64,000 nucleotides of DNA from an uncultured Granulosicoccus sp. (GCA_947499955.1 CANMQI010000001.1:248001-312000); one strand, 5' to 3'; positions 1-9,443 are shown, counted from the stretch's first letter. The notes: generated by a model from the sequence alone, not told the origin. Made by a program: numbers and translations.

Positions 1-10
1 GCACCTGCCC

Positions 11-688
11 ATGGCAAGAATCGCCAGAGCGCTGGGGATACTCTCCCTGGCCGGCCTCTCGGCCTGCTCCATCACGACTCCGATCAAGGAAACAGGTTTC
101 ACACCGGCAGATCCGCCGGTCATCATTCACGAGGAAAAGGCAAGTGGCGCCATCTATCAGGCTGCGACCAATCGCTTCTTTTTCGAAGACATTCGTGCAC
201 GACGGGTCGGGGATGTCATCAATGTCATTCTCGATGAGCGAACCAACGCCAGCAAGACGGCTTCCACCAATGCGGCCAAGGGCAGCACGGTAAGCCTGCC
301 GAGTCCAACGCTGTTCGGCGGCACCTTGACTGCCATGGGTCGAGACCTGCTGTCCAACGATATCTCTGGCAGCACCGACTTTGGTGGTAGCGCCGACAGT
401 AGCCAGAGCAACCAGCTGACCGGCAGTATTGCCGTGGTTGTCGACAAGGTGCTGTCCAATGGCAATCTGTGGATCCGTGGCCAGAAGCGCCTGACCCTGA
501 ACCAGGGTAGCGAAGTGGTCCAGGTGTCCGGACTGATACGCCCCGTGGATATCACCCCGGAGAACACCATTCAGTCGAACCAGATCGCTGACGCCAACAT
601 CACCTACGGTGGCAAGGGTTTGCTGGCAGACAGCAATCGCGCCGGATGGATGACTCGCATCTTTACCAGCCCTATCTGGCCCTTCTAG
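11..688 (+). CDS. flgH: Flagellar L-ring lipoprotein FlgH
   Basis: Forms the outer-membrane L-ring, the bushing around the distal rod of the basal body. The N-terminus is a lipoprotein signal: a short basic start, a hydrophobic stretch and a lipobox LSAC with the acylated cysteine at residue 19. The rest matches FlgH, including the FFFEDIRARRVGDVINV region near residues 56-72 and the GNLWIRGQKRLTLN stretch. At 225 aa it is close to normal family length, so it looks complete although only 10 bases precede it in the window. It is the first visible gene of a flgH-flgI-flgJ-flgK-flgL string; flgG and earlier rod and hook genes probably lie just to the left. No ribosome site can be judged because of the window edge. 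Confidence 0.95.
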   Translation: MARIARALGILSLAGLSACSITTPIKETGFTPADPPVIIHEEKASGAIYQAATNRFFFEDIRARRVGDVINVILDERTNASKTASTNAAKGSTVSLPSPTLFGGTLTAMGRDLLSNDISGSTDFGGSADSSQSNQLTGSIAVVVDKVLSNGNLWIRGQKRLTLNQGSEVVQVSGLIRPVDITPENTIQSNQIADANITYGGKGLLADSNRAGWMTRIFTSPIWPF

Positions 689-766
689 AACGAACCGCAG
701 TGCCCTCCTCGATGAACCGAGGGGAATTAAAGGCTTGATCGCCTGAGACGACAAGGAAAACGAACG

Positions 767-1915
767 ATGGATTCGCTGCAACTATTCAAGTATTGCGCTA
801 CGCGTGCCCGCACGCGAAGTTGCCTGACCCTTGCCTTGCTGGCAATGGTTCTGCCGCTGCTCTGCACGCCGGTCCATGCAGAACGGCTCAAGGACCTGGC
901 CAGCATCGCCGGAGTCCGTGACAACCCCTTGCTGGGTTACGGGCTGGTGGTGGGACTCGACGGTACTGGTGATACCACGTCTCCCTTTACCGAACAGAGC
1001 CTGCGCAGCATGCTGGTCCAGTACGGTGTCACCGTGCCTCCCTCCATCAACATGTCATCGAAGAATGTGGCCGCTGTGTCGATACACGCGGTACTGCCGC
1101 CCTTTGCCAAACCCGGGCAGAAGATCGATATCACGGCCTCCTCACTGGGCAACTCCAAATCCCTGCGCGGCGGTACCCTTCTCATGTCACCACTGCGGGG
1201 CGCCAACGGTGAAGTCTATGCCATCGCCCAGGGAAACCTGGCAGTCGGTGGCCTTGGGGTGGCCGGTGCTGATGGTTCATCCATCGCCATCAATGTTCCC
1301 AGTGTCGGCAGGATTCCAGGTGGCGCCACTGTCGAGCGGGCGGTGCCCAACCCGTTTGCCGATACCCGGCGCGTCGTCTTCAATCTGCATGATCCTGATT
1401 TCACCACTGCCCGACGCGCTGTCGACGCCATCAACGAAGCACTTGGAACCGCGGAAGCCGAAGCGCTGGATGCGGTTTCGGTCGCCGTCAATGCCCCCAT
1501 GGAAGTCTCCAAGCGAGTGGCCTTCATCGGCTATCTGGAGGAGCTGGTCATCGACCCCGGCGAAGGTGCCGGCAAGATCATCGTCAACTCGCGCACCGGC
1601 ACCATCGTCATCGGCAGTCATGTCACGGTAGGCCCTGCGGCAGTCACGCATGGCAGTCTGACCGTCACGATTCGTGAAGATACGCAGATCTCTCAACCTG
1701 AACCCTTCACTGACGGTGTTACCGCCGCCGTGCCGGACACGGGAATCGACGTGGTCGAAGAGCAGTCCCGCATGTTCGAACTGCCGCGCGGTACCACCTT
1801 GTCGGATATCGTCCAGGCCATCAACAGCGTCGGTGCCGCTCCCGGTGATCTGGTCGCCATTCTCGAGGCCCTGAAACAGGCAGGCGCGCTGCGTGCGCAA
1901 CTGATCATCATCTGA
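767..1915 (+). CDS. flgI: Flagellar P-ring protein FlgI
   Basis: Builds the periplasmic P-ring around the rod, paired with FlgH. A Sec signal peptide is clear: a basic start, a hydrophobic core at about residues 20-32 and a VHA/E cleavage site after residue 38. The mature protein begins [17 protein letters not shown], the typical FlgI start, and continues with [13 protein letters not shown] and the conserved C-terminal LKQAGAL. The full product is 382 aa, slightly long because of the signal peptide region. The chosen ATG has an AAGGA box about 11 bases upstream. The 78-bp gap after flgH holds only a weak 5-bp stem-loop (707-722). The stop overlaps the flgJ start as TGATG, indicating translational coupling. 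Confidence 0.96.
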   Translation: MDSLQLFKYCATRARTRSCLTLALLAMVLPLLCTPVHAERLKDLASIAGVRDNPLLGYGLVVGLDGTGDTTSPFTEQSLRSMLVQYGVTVPPSINMSSKNVAAVSIHAVLPPFAKPGQKIDITASSLGNSKSLRGGTLLMSPLRGANGEVYAIAQGNLAVGGLGVAGADGSSIAINVPSVGRIPGGATVERAVPNPFADTRRVVFNLHDPDFTTARRAVDAINEALGTAEAEALDAVSVAVNAPMEVSKRVAFIGYLEELVIDPGEGAGKIIVNSRTGTIVIGSHVTVGPAAVTHGSLTVTIREDTQISQPEPFTDGVTAAVPDTGIDVVEEQSRMFELPRGTTLSDIVQAINSVGAAPGDLVAILEALKQAGALRAQLIII

Positions 1916-2952
1916 TGACTGATTCAGCTCCAGCGAACCTGAGCGCATTGATACAGATTCAGCGCAGTGCTGCCGACGTGGGCAGGATGCAACAAGCTGA
2001 CACTCAGGCAGGCGACAGCGCAGAGCAGGCCAAGGCGCGTGATGCGGCCAACAAGTTCGAAGCGCTGTTGATCCACAGCATGCTCAAGAGCATGCGCAAG
2101 ACGACCATGGCCGAGAACACATCGAATCAGCGAGCCCTGTATGACGACATGCTGGACAAGAATCTGGCCGACTCCATGATCAAGGCCGGTGGTCTGGGCA
2201 TTGCCGATCAGTTGATGAGCCAACTGGGCGGCAGGAGCAGCTCCGCATCTGCGTCCGTCGAGAACACGGTGCATACAGGCAAGCACAGCGCCTTGACGCG
2301 TGATCGCCTGCGCCTGCGTGAACTGGCAATGTCGCTCAACGAGACCCGACCCGATTCGGACAGGAATACGCAAGCCAGCTCCTCCGGCACAGCCCCCACT
2401 TCCTCGGCGGAGAAAGGGCTTGCCCGTCTCAAGCTGATATCGAAACTGTGGGGCCAGACTGAAGACGCTCAGCCTGACAACGTTTCCAACAAGACGCAAT
2501 TCCTGCAATCTCTGGCTCCCCACGCGCAGCGCAGCGCCCAGAGACTGGGGACCTCACCCAGTGCCATTCTGGCCATTGCAGCGCTGGAAACCGGCTGGGG
2601 CCAATCCATGCTGAAGCATGTATCCGGAGAGTCCTCCAACAACTACTTTGGTATCAAGGCCGGTGCAGACGATGCGAACTTCACCAACAACACCACCACC
2701 GAATACTTGAATGGCAAGTCACAAAACATAGAGGCACGGTTCAAGTCATACAACAGTACGGCCGATTCAGTTGAAGGATTTGCAGATTTCCTGCTGGAAA
2801 ACCCCCGTTATTCGACCGCCCTGCAACACGCGAGCAATCCTGAACGTTTTCTCAGAGAACTGCATGACGCCGGTTACGCCACAGACCCTCGTTACGCTGA
2901 CAAGGCCATCACGGTCATGCGCCAGGTCGAAGAGCATAGATTACAGCCATGA
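1915..2952 (+). CDS. flgJ: Rod cap and peptidoglycan hydrolase FlgJ (two-domain form)
   Basis: Two-domain FlgJ of 345 aa, as in enteric and many other gammaproteobacteria. Residues ~35-105 are the rod-scaffold domain (AANKFEALLIHSMLKSMRK, then the LADSMIKAGGLGIADQL helix). After a Ser/Thr-rich linker, residues ~195-340 form a glucosaminidase-type muralytic domain; the catalytic Glu225 lies in ALETGWG and is followed by the conserved NNYFGIKA block. The enzyme locally opens the cell wall so that the rod can pass through the periplasm. The gene overlaps flgI (TGATG) and flgK (ATGA), so all three are probably translated in coupling. No key residue appears to be missing. Confidence 0.95.
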   Translation: MTDSAPANLSALIQIQRSAADVGRMQQADTQAGDSAEQAKARDAANKFEALLIHSMLKSMRKTTMAENTSNQRALYDDMLDKNLADSMIKAGGLGIADQLMSQLGGRSSSASASVENTVHTGKHSALTRDRLRLRELAMSLNETRPDSDRNTQASSSGTAPTSSAEKGLARLKLISKLWGQTEDAQPDNVSNKTQFLQSLAPHAQRSAQRLGTSPSAILAIAALETGWGQSMLKHVSGESSNNYFGIKAGADDANFTNNTTTEYLNGKSQNIEARFKSYNSTADSVEGFADFLLENPRYSTALQHASNPERFLRELHDAGYATDPRYADKAITVMRQVEEHRLQP

Positions 2953-4838
2953 ATGACTTACTGAACACCGGAAAATCAGCCCTGTTCGCCTTCCAGCGAG
3001 CTCTGGCAACGACCTCTCACAATATTGCCAATGTCAACACCGAAGGCTATTCACGCCAGCGGGTGGATATGGAGGCGATTCCTGCCAACACCAGTCTGCT
3101 CAATCAGCCGGGAGGTGGTGTCCAGGTTGTCGGCATCGAGCGTCTGCAGGACCAGTTCGCAACGGCCCGCGTCAATTCCAGCACCAGTGCCTTCGAGGAA
3201 CAGAACACCTATCATGCGATGGCAAGCCGTCTGGATAATCTGATGGCCTCCGAAAGTGGCAGTGTTTCCCCTGCCATGAGCGACTTCTTCAATGCCTTGC
3301 AGGATGCCAACTCCGACCCCTCCTCCGTCGCCACACGTGAAGTGGTACTGGATCGTGCAGATCAGTTGGCACACCGGTTCAAGAGCCTGCAGGGACAATT
3401 CGATGACACCCGCGCCGAGGTCAGTGAACGCATACAGGCGGCTACCGAGACCGTGAGTGATCTGGCGCAATCGATCGCCGACGTCAACAAGCGAATCACC
3501 AGCATTTCCAGCTCGGGAAATTCAGAAGCGGCCAATGATCTGATGGATCAGCGGGATCAGCTGGTCAAGGAGCTGTCCGGATACATCGATATCGACACCA
3601 CCATGCAGGAGAACGGTGCCCTCAATGTATTCATGGGCAAAGGCATCAGCCTGGTCATCGACAACACCGCCCAGGAGGTCAAGGCAGTACCTGACGATAC
3701 CTACCCCGACAGGATGCAGATCCAGATTGGCAGCGAAGGCAATGAAGTGAATATCTCTGCACGCCTGCAGGGAGGCGAAATCGGTGGTCTGAGCGAATTC
3801 GCCAATCAGACACTGCAGCCTGCCATGGCTGAACTGGGCCGACTGGCATTGAGTGTCAGTGATGCTGTCAACCAGCAACATGCCATGGGCATCGACATCA
3901 ATGGTGATGCCGGTGAGGCAATATTCGAACTGGCCGCACCCCAGACGTATGCCAGCAGCAGGAACACGGGCTCGGGCATACTCAGCGCTGAGATCAGCGA
4001 TGTCAGTGCCCTGGAGGCATCCGACTATCTGCTCCGGTTCGATGGTGCGAATTTCACCGCCACGCGTAATTCCGACGGAAAGACAACTGGTGGCCCGATG
4101 CCCCTGGAACTCGATGGTGTGTCTCTGAGCCTGAGCGGTACGCCCGATGCCGGCGATACGTTCGTGCTCTCTGCAACGGGCAGAATAGCGGGCACGATGA
4201 ACACCGTTCTGAGCAATGCCGAGGATATCGCTCTTTCCGGCCCGTTGACTACACGCAGCGAAATCGGCAATCTCGGGGACTCACGCATCAGCAGTGCCAA
4301 GGTACTCGATGCCAGCAATTCCTCCCTGACCGACCCGATCGACATCGTGTTTACCTCCGATACCAGCTACGACATCATCGATTCAGGCTCAGGTACGACA
4401 CTGGACAGTGCGTCAGATTATGTGGCGGGGGATGCCATCGAATTCCATGGCTGGCAAGTCTCGATCAGTGGCGATATCCAGGAGGGTGACACGCATCGCA
4501 TAGAAGCGAATATGTCGGGAATCGGCAACAACAGCAACGGCATGGCACTGGCTGATCTGCAGAACTCGCTGAGCATTGGCGGTACCCAGACATTCAACGA
4601 AGCCTATGGCTCGATGGTGTCCCGCATCGGTGCACAGACCAACTCGGCAGAAACCCGGGCAAGTGCGCTGGAATCACTTCGGGACAATGCGCTGGAAAGA
4701 CAACAGTCAACGCAGGCGGTCAGTCTAGACGAAGAAGCCATCAACCTGACCCGCTTCCAGCAAGCGTACCAGGCTTCAGCACAGATCATATCCGTCGCCG
4801 ACGATATGTTTCAGACAATACTGGGAGCAGTACGATGA
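2949..4838 (+). CDS. flgK: Hook-filament junction protein FlgK (HAP1)
   Basis: FlgK joins the hook to the filament. The N-terminus (LLNTGKSALFAFQRALATTSHNIANVNTEGYSRQRV) and C-terminus (DEEAINLTRFQQAYQASAQIISVADDMFQTIL) are the paired helical D0/D1 regions typical of HAP1. The 629-aa product has an enlarged middle. Two related segments sit there, at about residues 355-407 and 462-518. Each runs from a strand with DG or DIID through an AIEF/LELDG strand to an ISG or LSG...GDT turn. A third copy of this segment is found in FlgL. The start overlaps the flgJ stop by 4 bases and the stop overlaps flgL by 4 bases, so the gene is part of a coupled string. Confidence 0.96.
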   Translation: MNDLLNTGKSALFAFQRALATTSHNIANVNTEGYSRQRVDMEAIPANTSLLNQPGGGVQVVGIERLQDQFATARVNSSTSAFEEQNTYHAMASRLDNLMASESGSVSPAMSDFFNALQDANSDPSSVATREVVLDRADQLAHRFKSLQGQFDDTRAEVSERIQAATETVSDLAQSIADVNKRITSISSSGNSEAANDLMDQRDQLVKELSGYIDIDTTMQENGALNVFMGKGISLVIDNTAQEVKAVPDDTYPDRMQIQIGSEGNEVNISARLQGGEIGGLSEFANQTLQPAMAELGRLALSVSDAVNQQHAMGIDINGDAGEAIFELAAPQTYASSRNTGSGILSAEISDVSALEASDYLLRFDGANFTATRNSDGKTTGGPMPLELDGVSLSLSGTPDAGDTFVLSATGRIAGTMNTVLSNAEDIALSGPLTTRSEIGNLGDSRISSAKVLDASNSSLTDPIDIVFTSDTSYDIIDSGSGTTLDSASDYVAGDAIEFHGWQVSISGDIQEGDTHRIEANMSGIGNNSNGMALADLQNSLSIGGTQTFNEAYGSMVSRIGAQTNSAETRASALESLRDNALERQQSTQAVSLDEEAINLTRFQQAYQASAQIISVADDMFQTILGAVR

Positions 4839-6040
4839 TCAACACACGGATGTCGTCCAATATTCTTGCGTCGAGAATCGCAACTGACCTGATCCAGAAA
4901 CAGGGTGAACTGGCAAAGGCTCAGACTCAGATAAGCACAGGAAAGAGGATCAATACGCCCTCGGATGATCCGGCTCAGGCAGCTCACATAGTGAAGATGC
5001 AGGAAGCGGAAAGTCAGCTGGGTCAGTATCAACGCAATGCCACCATTGCAGAATCACAACTCTCTCTGGAAGAATCGTCTCTGACCGGCACCGCCAATAC
5101 GCTGATGCGTATTCGGGAACTGGCATTGACGGCCAACAGCGGAACCGTGGATGACACGACCCGTGCAGCTCACAACGCCGAGATCAAACTACGCCTGGAT
5201 GAACTCTACGACCTGGCCAATGCACGGGATACGCTCGGTAACTATCTGTTCAGTGGATCCAACACACAGACACAACCCTTCTCACGCGATCCGGATGTCA
5301 GCTACAACGGCAGTGACGATGCTCAATTGACGACCATCGGTCTGGGTAGAACGATTCAGACGGGCGACTCGGGAGCTGATGCCTTCATGCGGATACGCAA
5401 CGGCAACGGTTCATTCCAGGTCGGATTGGACTCAGCCAATACCGGTACCGGCACCATTTCCCAGGGATCTGTAGTGAACCATGGCCAATACGAAAACAAA
5501 CCCTTCGAGATCAGATTTACCGCGGCCGATGCCTACGACATCATCGACACCTCGACGGGCGGTACCCTGCAATCGGGCAGCTATGAATCCGGGAACGCCA
5601 TCGAATTCAATGGCATCACGACCACTATCTCGGGAACACCGGAGCTTGACGATACCTTCCACGTGGCGCCCAGCAGCAATCAGGATATCTTCACCACCGT
5701 GTCGAAGTTTGTTGACGCTCTGGAAAGCTCCCCTTCGACGGCTTCTGAAAAAGCCCGCATGCAACAGGACATCAATGAACTGATCGGCAACCTCGACCAG
5801 AGCCTGGATCATATCAACACCGTCCGTGCCCAGGTTGGAACACGGCTGAACAATATCGACAGTAGCCGTGAGGAGAATGCCGATATCACGCTGCAGATAG
5901 AACGGACACGTGCGGAAGTCGAAGATATCGATATCGCAGAAGCCATTACGTCGCTGCAGACTCAAATGACATCCCTGCAGGTTCTTCAGCAAACCTACGG
6001 AAAGGTGGAAAGCCTGTCATTGTTCAATTACATAAGCTGA
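4835..6040 (+). CDS. flgL: Hook-filament junction protein FlgL (HAP3)
   Basis: FlgL is the second junction protein, placed between FlgK and flagellin. The N-terminal coiled region (MINTRMSSNILASRIATDLI, then TGKRINTPSDDPAQA) and C-terminal helix (ITSLQTQMTSLQVLQQTYGKV) are flagellin-like D0/D1 elements. At 401 aa it is longer than the enteric protein and similar to the Pseudomonas type. The extra length includes one copy (about residues 221-276) of the domain that occurs twice in FlgK: a YDIID strand, a GNAIEF strand and a closing ISG...DDTFHV turn. Its start overlaps the flgK stop. The next gene begins 225 bp downstream behind its own promoter-like region. Confidence 0.95.
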   Translation: MINTRMSSNILASRIATDLIQKQGELAKAQTQISTGKRINTPSDDPAQAAHIVKMQEAESQLGQYQRNATIAESQLSLEESSLTGTANTLMRIRELALTANSGTVDDTTRAAHNAEIKLRLDELYDLANARDTLGNYLFSGSNTQTQPFSRDPDVSYNGSDDAQLTTIGLGRTIQTGDSGADAFMRIRNGNGSFQVGLDSANTGTGTISQGSVVNHGQYENKPFEIRFTAADAYDIIDTSTGGTLQSGSYESGNAIEFNGITTTISGTPELDDTFHVAPSSNQDIFTTVSKFVDALESSPSTASEKARMQQDINELIGNLDQSLDHINTVRAQVGTRLNNIDSSREENADITLQIERTRAEVEDIDIAEAITSLQTQMTSLQVLQQTYGKVESLSLFNYIS

Positions 6041-6130
6041 CATTCTTTAAAGTCGAAAGCCGTGAAAATCATCGTCCATGTCACAGCTTTGCAAAAGTCA
6101 TTGATTTTCTCGCTGATCCTTGCGGTGTTT

Positions 6131-6265
6131 CCATTTATCTGAGCAGCTCAGCTTCCGATAAATGGAGTATGTGTGCATGGTCCTCCAGACAGGACCACTT
6201 CACGAAAAGACGCCACATCCATCAATGCAAAGGATTCCCGAAGAATAGCGAGAATATAGAAAACA
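6131..6265 (+). promoter_or_regulatory. Leader and promoter region of flagellin gene 1
   Basis: A sigma-28-like -10 box TCCGATAA lies at 6154-6161, with no convincing -35. The box overlaps the right arm of a perfect 9-bp inverted repeat (6131-6139 and 6157-6165) whose 17-base loop contains the palindrome TGAGCAGCTCA. Downstream, TGGTCC (6178-6183) pairs with GGACCA (6192-6197) to form a 5' hairpin, followed by the AAGACGCCACATC box shared by all four flagellin leaders (6207-6219). No good ribosome-binding site is visible before the start codon. The inferred transcript leader is about 100 nt. Confidence 0.6.
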
Positions 6266-7078
6266 ATGGCACAAACTATCAACACGAACGTCATGTCACT
6301 GACGGCTCAGAGAAATCTCTCCAAGTCTCAGTCTTCACTGTCAACCTCCATGGAACGACTGAGTTCCGGCCTGCGAGTCAACAGCGCCAAGGATGATGCC
6401 GCTGGTCTGGCTATCGCCGAACGCATGAACACTCAGGTCCGTGGCATGAACGTCGCTATCCGCAACGCCAACGATGGTATTTCCCTGGCACAAACAGCGG
6501 AAGGTGGTTTGCAGGAAGTGAACAACATGCTGCAACGCATGCGTGAGCTGGCGGTACAGTCCAAGAACGGTACCAACTCGACCAGCGATCGCGCAAACCT
6601 GGATGCCGAATTCACGGCACTGAACGAAGAAATCGGTCGTATCGCTGAAACGACTGTCTACAACGGTCAGTCGGTAATCAATAGCGCAGGCGGCAGTGTC
6701 AGCTTTCAGGTTGGAGCCAACAATGGTGCAGCCAACTCTCTGACCATCGCACTGACGGAAGTCACATCCATTGCTGCTGCTACGGTAGCGACCGTCGCAG
6801 GCGCTTCCGGAGCCATTTCTGCCATCGATAGCATGATCGATGATGTTACGGCATCACGCGCCGACTTCGGTGCCATGCAGAGTCGCTTCGAGAGTGCCAT
6901 CAACAATCTGCAGGTAGGCATGGAGAATCAGGCCGCGGCCCGTGGTCGTATCGTGGATGCTGATTTCGCGGTGGAAACTGCCAACATGACGCGTTCACAG
7001 ATCCTTCAGCAGGCCGGCAATGCGATGGTCTCTCAGGCCAACTCTGCACCACAGAGTGTTCTGCAACTGCTTGGATAA
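6266..7078 (+). CDS. fliC: Flagellin (copy 1 of 4)
   Basis: Filament subunit of 270 aa. The N-terminal D0/D1 helices ([54 protein letters not shown]) and C-terminal D1/D0 helices ([20 protein letters not shown]; ending [10 protein letters not shown]) are almost identical in all four copies. Only the middle, about residues 120-205, varies. This copy is the most divergent: SAGGSVSFQVGANNGAANSL, an Ala-rich AAATVATVAGASGA stretch, and the ending RIVDADF rather than RIIDADF. There is no D2/D3 outer domain, so the filament surface should be thin. Its leader also differs most from the other three. It is likely a sigma-28 (FliA) gene. The product is exported through the flagellar apparatus, capped by FliD and chaperoned by FliS. 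Confidence 0.96.
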   Translation: MAQTINTNVMSLTAQRNLSKSQSSLSTSMERLSSGLRVNSAKDDAAGLAIAERMNTQVRGMNVAIRNANDGISLAQTAEGGLQEVNNMLQRMRELAVQSKNGTNSTSDRANLDAEFTALNEEIGRIAETTVYNGQSVINSAGGSVSFQVGANNGAANSLTIALTEVTSIAAATVATVAGASGAISAIDSMIDDVTASRADFGAMQSRFESAINNLQVGMENQAAARGRIVDADFAVETANMTRSQILQQAGNAMVSQANSAPQSVLQLLG

Positions 7079-7108
7079 ACCCCTGGTCCCGGAGTAGTCC
7101 GCCTGATC

Positions 7109-7138
7109 GGCCTCGGTGAGTTCTCCCGGGGCCTTTTT
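7109..7138 (+). terminator. Rho-independent terminator after flagellin 1
   Basis: GGCCTCGG (7109-7116) pairs with CCGGGGCC (7126-7133), with one G-T wobble, followed by TTTTT. It starts 31 bases after the flagellin stop and should isolate the first flagellin transcript. Confidence 0.85.
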
Positions 7139-7266
7139 CATTTTTCGTCGGTAAAGCGCAAGGTATCCTCCGCCGCCTTCGCGTGTATGAGCGGCCTGCT
7201 GGACGCTGCCCACGGTGACCAGGCACACGGTTTTCCTGATTCTTTCAGAACCTTGAATCAGTTCCC

Positions 7267-7397
7267 TTCAGCTGGATTCAGCATCGACCGATAGCTGTCC
7301 CATGTGCGCATGGTTCGCTTGACCGAGCTACTTCAGGAGAAGACGCCACATCTCATAATGACAAGGACTTTCCGATACTCCAGGAACCTGTAATACA
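7267..7397 (+). promoter_or_regulatory. Leader and promoter region of flagellin gene 2
   Basis: TTCAGCTG-N12-ACCGATAG at 7267-7294 resembles a sigma-28 promoter with a weak -35. It is followed by a conserved CATGTGCGCATGG segment and a 7-bp hairpin (7311-7317 with 7324-7330, including two G-T pairs). Next come the ACTTCAGGAGAAGACGCCAC box (7329-7348) and two more GGA motifs near the start codon. The 319-bp spacer from 7079 holds the copy-1 terminator, this leader and nothing else I can identify. A short minus-strand reading frame near 7200 looks like chance. Confidence 0.6.
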
Positions 7398-8210
7398 ATG
7401 GCACAAACAATCAACACGAACGTCATGTCACTGACGGCTCAGAGAAATCTCTCCAAGTCTCAGTCGTCGCTGTCAACCTCCATGGAACGCTTGAGTTCCG
7501 GCCTGCGAGTCAACAGCGCCAAGGATGATGCCGCCGGTCTGGCCATCGCCGAACGCATGAACACCCAGGTTCGCGGCATGAACGTCGCTATCCGCAACGC
7601 CAATGACGGTATCTCCCTGGCCCAAACGGCCGAGGGTGGTTTGCAGGAAGTGAACAACATGCTGCAACGCATGCGTGAGCTGGCCGTGCAATCCAAGAAC
7701 GGAACCAACTCTGACAGTGACCGCACGAACCTCGATGCCGAGTTTGCTGCACTGAACGAGGAAATCGGCCGAATCGCGGAAACTACCGTCTATAACGGTC
7801 AGTCGGTTCTCAACGAATCATCCGCCAGCGTCGTGTTCCAGGTTGGAGCCAATAATGATTCTTCCAACACACTGGCGATCAAACTGACCGAAGTCACAGC
7901 CATATCCGGTGCCACTGTCAGTTCTGTCGCTGGCGCGTCTACTGCGATCTCCAGCATTGATGCGATGATCGACACGGTCACCGCTTCTCGTGCCGACTTC
8001 GGCGCCATGCAGAGTCGCTTCGAGAGTGCCATCAACAACCTGCAGGTGGGCATGGAAAACCAGGCCGCTGCACGTGGTCGCATCATCGACGCTGACTTCG
8101 CGGTGGAAACTGCCAACATGACGCGTTCGCAGATTCTGCAACAGGCCGGTAATGCGATGGTCTCGCAGGCCAACTCTGCTCCACAGAGTGTGCTGCAGCT
8201 ACTCGGGTAA
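7398..8210 (+). CDS. fliC: Flagellin (copy 2 of 4)
   Basis: Filament subunit of 270 aa. It differs from copy 3 at only three residues in the middle domain (NNDSSN versus [14 protein letters not shown] versus GAATAIDS), so these two are the most recent duplicates or are kept alike by gene conversion. The D0/D1 helices match the other copies exactly over long stretches, including the [10 protein letters not shown] helix that forms the TLR5-recognised surface in other flagellins. The core reads [10 protein letters not shown] and then [19 protein letters not shown]. The leader upstream and terminator downstream are of the same pattern as copies 3 and 4. Confidence 0.96.
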   Translation: MAQTINTNVMSLTAQRNLSKSQSSLSTSMERLSSGLRVNSAKDDAAGLAIAERMNTQVRGMNVAIRNANDGISLAQTAEGGLQEVNNMLQRMRELAVQSKNGTNSDSDRTNLDAEFAALNEEIGRIAETTVYNGQSVLNESSASVVFQVGANNDSSNTLAIKLTEVTAISGATVSSVAGASTAISSIDAMIDTVTASRADFGAMQSRFESAINNLQVGMENQAAARGRIIDADFAVETANMTRSQILQQAGNAMVSQANSAPQSVLQLLG

Positions 8211-8240
8211 TCGTTTCCCGCACAAGCAGGTAGCAGGTCT

Positions 8241-8271
8241 GGCCCCGGGAGGTTTCTCCCGGGGCCTTTTT
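8241..8271 (+). terminator. Rho-independent terminator after flagellin 2
   Basis: A perfect 10-bp stem, GGCCCCGGGA (8241-8250) with TCCCGGGGCC (8257-8266), has a 6-base loop and is followed by TTTTT. It lies 30 bases after the stop codon. Confidence 0.92.
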
Positions 8272-8439
8272 CGTTCCGACTACCGTATCGGTTCTGGCGA
8301 ACCTGTCGGAACCGCGCTCAGCAGTTGACCGTGTTTTTCGTCACGTGTATCTGCGGTTCCCGCAATAGCCGTGATATCCGGTAACCGCCCTGCCCCCCCC
8401 AAGGCGCCTGCAATTTTCCAAATAACTTCTACGGTGCCC

Positions 8440-8569
8440 TACAGTTGGCAGACAGCGTGGTCGCTACCTGTTTCATGTGCGCATGGCTCGTTTGTCGAGC
8501 TACTTCAGGAGAGGACGCCACATCTCATAAGAACAAGGATATTCAACACTTCAGGAACCTGATAATACA
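8440..8569 (+). promoter_or_regulatory. Leader and promoter region of flagellin gene 3
   Basis: TACAGTTG-N12-GTCGCTAC at 8440-8467 occupies the place of the sigma-28-like promoter, but its -10 half is far from consensus, suggesting weaker or different use. The leader then follows the shared pattern: CATGTGCGCATGG, hairpin TGGCTCG (8484-8490) with CGAGCTA (8496-8502), the TTCAGGAG and GACGCCACATC boxes, and ACAAGGA and TCAGGAA before the start. An 8-base C run (8393-8400) lies about 40 bases upstream of the promoter box. The rest of the 359-bp gap (8211-8569) holds the copy-2 terminator and no recognisable gene. Confidence 0.55.
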
Positions 8570-9382
8570 ATGGCACAAACAATCAACACGAACGTCATGT
8601 CACTGACGGCTCAGAGAAATCTCTCCAAGTCTCAGTCGTCACTGTCAACCTCCATGGAACGATTGAGTTCCGGTTTGCGAGTCAACAGTGCCAAGGATGA
8701 TGCCGCCGGTCTGGCCATCGCCGAACGTATGAATACCCAGGTTCGCGGCATGAACGTCGCTATCCGCAACGCCAACGACGGTATCTCTCTGGCTCAAACG
8801 GCCGAGGGTGGTTTGCAGGAAGTGAACAACATGCTGCAACGCATGCGTGAACTGGCCGTACAGTCCAAGAACGGAACCAACTCCGACAGTGACCGTACGA
8901 ACCTCGATGCCGAGTTTGCAGCACTGAACGAAGAAATCGGTCGAATCGCGGAAACTACCGTCTATAATGGTCAGTCGGTTCTCAACGAATCATCCGCCAG
9001 CGTCGTGTTCCAGGTTGGAGCCAATAATGATGCCTCCAATACACTGGCGATCAAACTGACCGAAGTCACAGCCATATCCGGTGCCACTGTCAGTTCTGTC
9101 GCTGGCGCTGCCACGGCGATCGACAGTATTGATGCGATGATCGACACGGTCACCGCTTCTCGTGCCGACTTCGGCGCCATGCAGAGTCGCTTCGAGAGTG
9201 CCATCAACAACCTGCAGGTGGGCATGGAAAACCAGGCCGCTGCACGTGGTCGCATCATCGACGCTGACTTCGCGGTGGAAACTGCCAACATGACGCGTTC
9301 GCAGATTCTGCAACAGGCCGGTAATGCGATGGTCTCGCAGGCCAACTCTGCACCACAGAGTGTGCTGCAGCTTCTCGGGTAA
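8570..9382 (+). CDS. fliC: Flagellin (copy 3 of 4)
   Basis: Filament subunit of 270 aa, identical to copy 2 except for three residues in the middle region. The nucleotide sequence is also nearly identical over the last third ([15 protein letters not shown] to the [11 protein letters not shown] region), while third-position differences persist in the first third, a mosaic that suits partial gene conversion. The conserved D0/D1 helices and absence of an outer domain are as in the other copies. Its promoter -10 box is the poorest of the four, so its expression level may differ although the protein is nearly the same as copy 2. Confidence 0.96.
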   Translation: MAQTINTNVMSLTAQRNLSKSQSSLSTSMERLSSGLRVNSAKDDAAGLAIAERMNTQVRGMNVAIRNANDGISLAQTAEGGLQEVNNMLQRMRELAVQSKNGTNSDSDRTNLDAEFAALNEEIGRIAETTVYNGQSVLNESSASVVFQVGANNDASNTLAIKLTEVTAISGATVSSVAGAATAIDSIDAMIDTVTASRADFGAMQSRFESAINNLQVGMENQAAARGRIIDADFAVETANMTRSQILQQAGNAMVSQANSAPQSVLQLLG

Positions 9383-9413
9383 ACATTTCCCCCACAAGCA
9401 GTCAGTATGGTTC

Positions 9414-9443
9414 GGCCCCGGGAGTTCTCTCTCGGGGCTTTTT
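9414..9443 (+). terminator. Rho-independent terminator after flagellin 3
   Basis: GGCCCCGGGAG (9414-9424) can pair with CTCGGGGC (9431-9438) with a small bulge, followed by TTTTT (9439-9443). The stem is weaker than the one after copy 2. Confidence 0.8.

Noticed and set aside
1277-1948. - strand frame of 223 codons over flgI
   Set aside because: Overlaps flgI completely and has no family features.
6041-6080. TAAAG at 6048 as a sigma-28 -35 box
   Set aside because: No matching -10 at the right distance; the better box is TCCGATAA at 6154.
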